Below, piece by piece: positions 60,735 through 64,000 of a DNA stretch of 64,000 nt (positions are counted from its first letter, which is position 1; each line of letters opens with the position of its first letter). A model generated the notes under the pieces. The model saw nothing but the letters and a program-made list of their open reading frames with translations, was not told the DNA's origin and searched no databases. This DNA comes from an uncultured Blautia sp. (GTDB lineage Bacteria; Bacillota; Clostridia; Lachnospirales; Lachnospiraceae): NCBI RefSeq assembly GCF_947654165.1, contig NZ_CANTKB010000010.1, positions 62,001-126,000 of the forward strand, in the 5' to 3' direction. The translations under genes were made by a program, and so were the position numbers.

Positions 60735-60764
60735 TTGCAATAGGTAAAATATGTATGGTATAAT
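60735..60764 (+). promoter_or_regulatory. Promoter of rpsB-tsf
   Basis: TTGCAA (60735-60740), 18 bases, TATAAT (60759-60764) with an upstream TATG (extended -10). Strong match. Confidence 0.8.
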
Positions 60765-60770
60765 ACCCAC

Positions 60771-60884
60771 GTTGCGAGTGTAACAAAAAATAACCACGCC
60801 TGTGAATTCCAATGGACGGTGCTGCAAAACAGAGTCCCGGAGGAGATGAAACAGGTGGAAGCGTAAACCAAAAGGAGAGAAAAA
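60771..60884 (+). promoter_or_regulatory. Candidate ribosomal-protein S2 leader
   Basis: About 110 bases of untranslated leader. CCACGCCTGT (60794-60803) can pair with ACAGGTGG (60851-60858), leaving CG bulged, enclosing a region with GGACGG and CCCGGAGG. A structured leader of this kind may allow S2 to control its own mRNA. Confidence 0.45.
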
Positions 60885-60885
60885 A

Positions 60886-61620
60886 ATGAGCGTTATTTCA
60901 ATGAAACAGTTACTGGAAGCAGGTGTTCATTTCGGACATCAGACAAGAAGATGGAACCCTAAAATGGCTCCATACATCTACACAGAAAGAAATGGTATCT
61001 ACATCATCGACTTACAGAAATCTGTAGGTATGGTTGACGATGCTTACAAAGCAATCGCTGATATCGCTGCTGAAGGCGGCACAATTCTGTTCGTAGGAAC
61101 TAAGAAACAGGCTCAGGATGCAATCCAGACAGAAGCTGAAAGATGCGGAATGTACTACGTAAACGAAAGATGGTTAGGCGGTATGCTGACAAACTTCAAG
61201 ACCATCCAGAGCAGAATCGCAAGATTAAAAGAAATCGAAGCTATGGAAAGCGACGGAACATTCGATGTTCTGCCTAAGAAAGAAGTTATTCAGTTAAGAA
61301 AAGAACTGGACAAACTGCAGAAAAACCTTGGCGGAATCAAAGAAATGAAGAAACTTCCGGATGCAATCTTCATCGTAGATCCTAAAAAAGAAAGAATCTG
61401 TGTACAGGAAGCTCACACATTAGGTATTCCATTGATCGGTATTGCTGATACAAACTGCGATCCAGAAGAATTAGATTATGTTATCCCAGGTAACGACGAT
61501 GCTATCAGAGCTGTAAAACTGATCGTTTCCAAAATGGCAGATGCTGTTATCGAAGCAAACCAGGGCGAAGCTGCTGATGTAGAAGAACTCTTCACAGAAG
61601 AAGCTGCAGTAGAAGAATAA
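60886..61620 (+). CDS. rpsB: Small-subunit ribosomal protein S2
   Basis: 244 residues. SMKQLLEAGVHFGHQTRRWNPKM, YIIDLQKSV, ERWLGGMLTNFKTI and PLIGIADTNCDPEELDYVIPGNDDAIRAVKLI are invariant S2 blocks. Part of the 30S subunit. AAAGGAG precedes the ATG. Codon use is strongly biased to optimal codons. It is co-transcribed with tsf, as usual in bacteria. Confidence 0.98.
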   Translation: MSVISMKQLLEAGVHFGHQTRRWNPKMAPYIYTERNGIYIIDLQKSVGMVDDAYKAIADIAAEGGTILFVGTKKQAQDAIQTEAERCGMYYVNERWLGGMLTNFKTIQSRIARLKEIEAMESDGTFDVLPKKEVIQLRKELDKLQKNLGGIKEMKKLPDAIFIVDPKKERICVQEAHTLGIPLIGIADTNCDPEELDYVIPGNDDAIRAVKLIVSKMADAVIEANQGEAADVEELFTEEAAVEE

Positions 61621-61647
61621 TTTTCAGTTTCACAGGAGGAAATCACA

Positions 61648-62586
61648 ATGGCTGTTACAGCAAAAATGGTAAAAGAATTAAGAGAAATGACAGGTGCCGG
61701 AATGATGGACTGCAAGAAAGCTCTTGGAGAAACAAACGGCGACATGGATAAAGCAGTAGAATTCTTAAGAGAAAAAGGTCTTGCTACTGCTCAGAAAAAA
61801 GCTGGACGTATTGCAGCAGAAGGTATCTGCAAAACTTTAGTTGCAGCTGACGAAAAGAGTGCAGTTGTAGTAGAAGTAAATGCAGAAACAGACTTCGTTG
61901 CTAAGAACGAAAAATTCCAGGATTATGTAGCTCAGGTTGCAGAAGCAGCTATGGAAACAGAAGCAGCTACAACAGAAGAATTCCTTGCATCCACATGGAA
62001 ATTCGACGCTGAAAAGACAGTACAGGAAGCATTATCTGCTCAGATCGCTGTTATCGGTGAAAACATGAACATCAGAAGATTTGCTAAAATTACAGAAGAA
62101 AACGGATTCGTTACTTCTTACACACATATGGGTGGAAAAATCGGCGTTTTAGTAGATGTTGAAACAGATGTTGTAAACGATGCTGTTAAAGAAATGGCTA
62201 GAAACGTAGCTATGCAGATCGCAGCTTTAAAACCAGAGTACACAAACAGCTCTGAAGTAAGTGCTGACTACATTGCACATGAAAAAGAAATCTTACTGGC
62301 TCAGATCATGAATGATCCAAAAGAATCCCAGAAACCGGAAAAAGTTATCCAGGGAATGATCAACGGACGTATCAACAAAGAGTTAAAAGAAATCTGTCTG
62401 TTAGACCAGACATATGTAAAAGCAGAAGACGGAAAACAGTCTGTTGCTAAATACGTTGCAGAAGTTGCTAAAGCAAACAATGCCAACGTTACAATCAAAG
62501 GATTCGTTCGTTTCGAAACTGGTGAAGGTATCGAAAAGAAAAACGAAGACTTCGCTGCAGAAGTTGCTGCACAGATGGGAATGTAA
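61648..62586 (+). CDS. tsf: Elongation factor Ts
   Basis: 312 residues. MVKELREMTGAGMMDCKKAL is the N-terminal UBA domain signature, VEVNAETDFVAKNEKF the core contact with EF-Tu, and the dimer/core domains extend to EEVAAQMGM-like KNEDFAAEVAAQMGM. It recycles EF-Tu-GDP. CAGGAGG precedes the ATG. It is followed by a strong terminator and then by foreign-looking DNA. Confidence 0.98.
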   Translation: MAVTAKMVKELREMTGAGMMDCKKALGETNGDMDKAVEFLREKGLATAQKKAGRIAAEGICKTLVAADEKSAVVVEVNAETDFVAKNEKFQDYVAQVAEAAMETEAATTEEFLASTWKFDAEKTVQEALSAQIAVIGENMNIRRFAKITEENGFVTSYTHMGGKIGVLVDVETDVVNDAVKEMARNVAMQIAALKPEYTNSSEVSADYIAHEKEILLAQIMNDPKESQKPEKVIQGMINGRINKELKEICLLDQTYVKAEDGKQSVAKYVAEVAKANNANVTIKGFVRFETGEGIEKKNEDFAAEVAAQMGM

Positions 62587-62618
62587 TCCCGATTTTGCAA
62601 ATCTTAAATAAGAACCCT

Positions 62619-62660
62619 AAAACCCTTGAAAATCCAGTATTTTCAAGGGCTTTTCCTTTC
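62619..62660 (+). terminator. Terminator after tsf
   Basis: CCCTTGAAAAT and ATTTTCAAGGG pair perfectly over 11 bases with a 5-base loop; C/T-rich tail. Confidence 0.88.
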
Positions 62661-62676
62661 TAGGGCACTTCATATA

Positions 62677-62864
62677 TTGCATTATAAATTCATGTAACTT
62701 TTTAGGTGATTTTTCGTAATTGGTTCGTCAGTGTTTTCGTAATGATCCTGTACGAACTTCTTAACGCAAACTTCGCATGATTTTTAAGAAAAATGTGGCG
62801 ATTTCGGTAGCTATCTATAATGCGATTTATAATGCAACTTTTCATTTTCGTAATCTTCGTAAAA
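62677..62864. repeat. Repeat cluster upstream of parA
   Basis: The 331-base gap after tsf holds no gene. TTGCATTATAAAT (62677-62689) recurs exactly inverted as ATTTATAATGCAA (62825-62837), with a half copy TATAATGC at 62817. TTTTCGTAAT occurs three times as direct repeats (62711, 62734, 62845) plus a partial CTTCGTAAAA at 62855. AT-rich. This looks like a binding-site array, an origin or the end of an integrated element. Confidence 0.7.
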
Positions 62865-62917
62865 ATCCACTATTATTTCTTACTATTTTTCCTTCCTGAT
62901 ACCGGAAAGGAATGAAT

Positions 62918-63703
62918 ATGGCAAAAATTATATCAGTAGTAAACCAGAAAGGCGGAACGGGAAAATCAGCATGTGCCGCTAACTTGGGAGTTGGTTTGGC
63001 TCTTAAGAATAAAAAAGTTCTTATTGTCGATGCGGATCCTCAGTCGGATGTGTCGGCAGGATTTGGTTATAGAGATTGTGATGACAGCAATGAAACATTA
63101 ACGACACTTATGGAAATGGTCTTACATGATGAAGATATTCCAGATGATTGTTTTATTCGACATCAGGATGAGGGATTTGATATTATCTGTTCCAATATCG
63201 GATTGGCAGGAACTGAAGTTCAGCTTGTAAATGCTATGAGCCGTGAATTTGTGCTGAAACAGATATTAAATAATGTAAAAGACCGGTATGATGCAATTTT
63301 GATAGATTGTATGCCATCTTTGGGTATGATCACTATCAATGCCCTGGCAGCATCGGATGAAGTATTGATTCCGGTAGAAGCATCTTATCTTCCAATCAAA
63401 GGACTGCAGCAGCTCTTAAAGACAATCGGAAAAGTCAGAAGACAGATTAATCCGAAACTGCAGATTGCTGGTATCCTTTTCAATATGGTGGATGCCCATA
63501 CAAATGATGCCAGAAACAATATGGAGCTGCTTCATAATGCATATGGAAATCAAATTCATGTGTTTGACAATTATATTCCATTTTCTGTCAGGATGAAAGA
63601 AGCGGTCAGAGAGGGACAGAGTATTTTTAAATACGAACCAAAAGGTAAAGTTGCGAAAGCATATATGAATTTTACGGAGGAGGTTCTTGAACATGGCAGG
63701 TAA
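62918..63703 (+). CDS. parA: ParA-family partition ATPase
   Basis: 261 residues from ATG 62918 (GGAAAGGA seven bases upstream). The deviant Walker A is QKGGTGKSA at residues 10-18; VLIVDADPQSDVSAGFG is the A' motif and YDAILIDCMPSLGMITINAL the Walker B region. It drives partition of plasmids or stabilisation of integrative elements through ParB and a centromere site. This version is of the kind seen in Lachnospiraceae integrative and conjugative elements; it is not Soj beside dnaA/gidB. It overlaps the parB start. Confidence 0.92.
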   Translation: MAKIISVVNQKGGTGKSACAANLGVGLALKNKKVLIVDADPQSDVSAGFGYRDCDDSNETLTTLMEMVLHDEDIPDDCFIRHQDEGFDIICSNIGLAGTEVQLVNAMSREFVLKQILNNVKDRYDAILIDCMPSLGMITINALAASDEVLIPVEASYLPIKGLQQLLKTIGKVRRQINPKLQIAGILFNMVDAHTNDARNNMELLHNAYGNQIHVFDNYIPFSVRMKEAVREGQSIFKYEPKGKVAKAYMNFTEEVLEHGR

Positions 63704-64000
63704 AAAGAAATCAACGCCAATTCCATTACAGTCATTAGATGCCCTGTTCGGAACAACAAGTGAGGAACAGGCATCCAACAGATTGCTTTGGATAATCTGC
63801 ATCCTTTCTCGAATCATCCTTTTAAGGTTCTGGATGATGACAAAATGGCTGAGTTGTCTGAGAGTGTAAGGACGCATGGAGTTTTGGTGCCTGGTATTGT
63901 AAGAGTAAAGGATACCGGCGGTTATGAAATTATAGCGGGGCACCGCCGCAAGAGGGCGTGTGAGATTGCAGGCTTGAAAACTATGCCAGTTATTATTAAG
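63693..64000 (+). pseudogene. ParB-like partition protein, frameshifted and cut by the window edge
   Basis: ATG 63693 (GGAGGAGG upstream) begins MAGKKKSTPIPLQSLDALFG then TTSEEQ, a ParB start, but that frame stops at 63867. From 63770 a second frame runs open to the edge and encodes the ParB N-terminal domain: GIQQIALDNLHPFSNHPFKV, then VRTHGVLVPGIVRV and the GHRRKRACEIAGL nuclease/CTP-binding block. Restoring one base near 63765 (GAGGAACAGGC to GAGGAAACAGGC) joins them. Either the gene is broken, is recoded, or the base is a sequencing error. Confidence 0.85.

Overview
The window is a stretch of chromosome from a strictly anaerobic, low-GC Gram-positive bacterium, most likely a member of the Lachnospiraceae (Blautia / Ruminococcus gnavus-like; the genus cannot be fixed from sequence reading alone). 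Grounds: a monomeric [FeFe] hydrogenase, pyruvate formate-lyase, the SCIFF peptide with its radical SAM maturase followed by a fused SecDF, anaerobic HemZ, class III fructose bisphosphatase, strong AGGAGG ribosome binding sites and Firmicutes-type transport and envelope genes. I saw no tRNA or rRNA genes, no CRISPR array and no insertion sequence.

Layout. 1-6.0 kb: end of a hexapeptide-repeat transferase, a TraX-like membrane protein, the hydrogenase, and an operon of two GT4 glycosyltransferases plus a VTT membrane protein that looks like glycolipid synthesis. 6.1-7.9 kb: an IscU/NifU-type scaffold and a GGGtGRT protein, both with the codon use of very highly expressed genes. 8-20.4 kb: MATE exporter, Tim44-like protein, a first fructose-type PTS EIIABC with a LysR stub behind it, bioY, a broken VanY carboxypeptidase, then a fructose regulon (fruK, second EIIABC, an HPr lacking Ser46, enzyme I, DeoR-type regulator), bacteriohemerythrin and an ArsC-like protein. 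20.4-25.4 kb: ABC-F protein behind a leader with a terminator, aldehyde dehydrogenase, DUF4349 lipoprotein, YdcF protein. 25.4-30.7 kb, minus strand: pyruvate formate-lyase as two genes (catalytic body and separate glycyl-radical domain) with its activase, then YesL and CNNM/CorC proteins. 30.9-48 kb: a secreted Glu/Pro-rich surface protein, then a conserved clostridial housekeeping row (TIGR04086 protein, SCIFF, SCIFF maturase, SecDF, RecJ, Apt, Rel, MBL hydrolase, HemZ, HD protein, HisS, AspS). 48-54.3 kb: a lipoprotein divergent from an export operon (two HlyD-type adaptors, one carrying inserted InlB-type B-repeats, and a MacB-type permease with no ATPase beside it). 54.4-62.6 kb: LUD protein, DegV, ArgS, Fbp, esterase, RpsB, EF-Ts. 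62.6 kb to the end: an AT-rich repeat region followed by parA and a frameshifted parB, which I read as the edge of an integrated mobile element.

Themes. Fermentative redox metabolism (hydrogenase, PFL, aldehyde dehydrogenase) and fructose uptake dominate. Envelope genes recur (glycolipid GTs, VanY remnant, DUF4349 lipoprotein, adaptor/permease operon), and some share short repeated motifs in their upstream regions. Several genes are decaying or rearranged (VanY, LysR stub, parB). The most notable items are the split pyruvate formate-lyase, the HPr without its regulatory serine, the GGGtGRT/scaffold pair, and the HlyD/InlB chimera.
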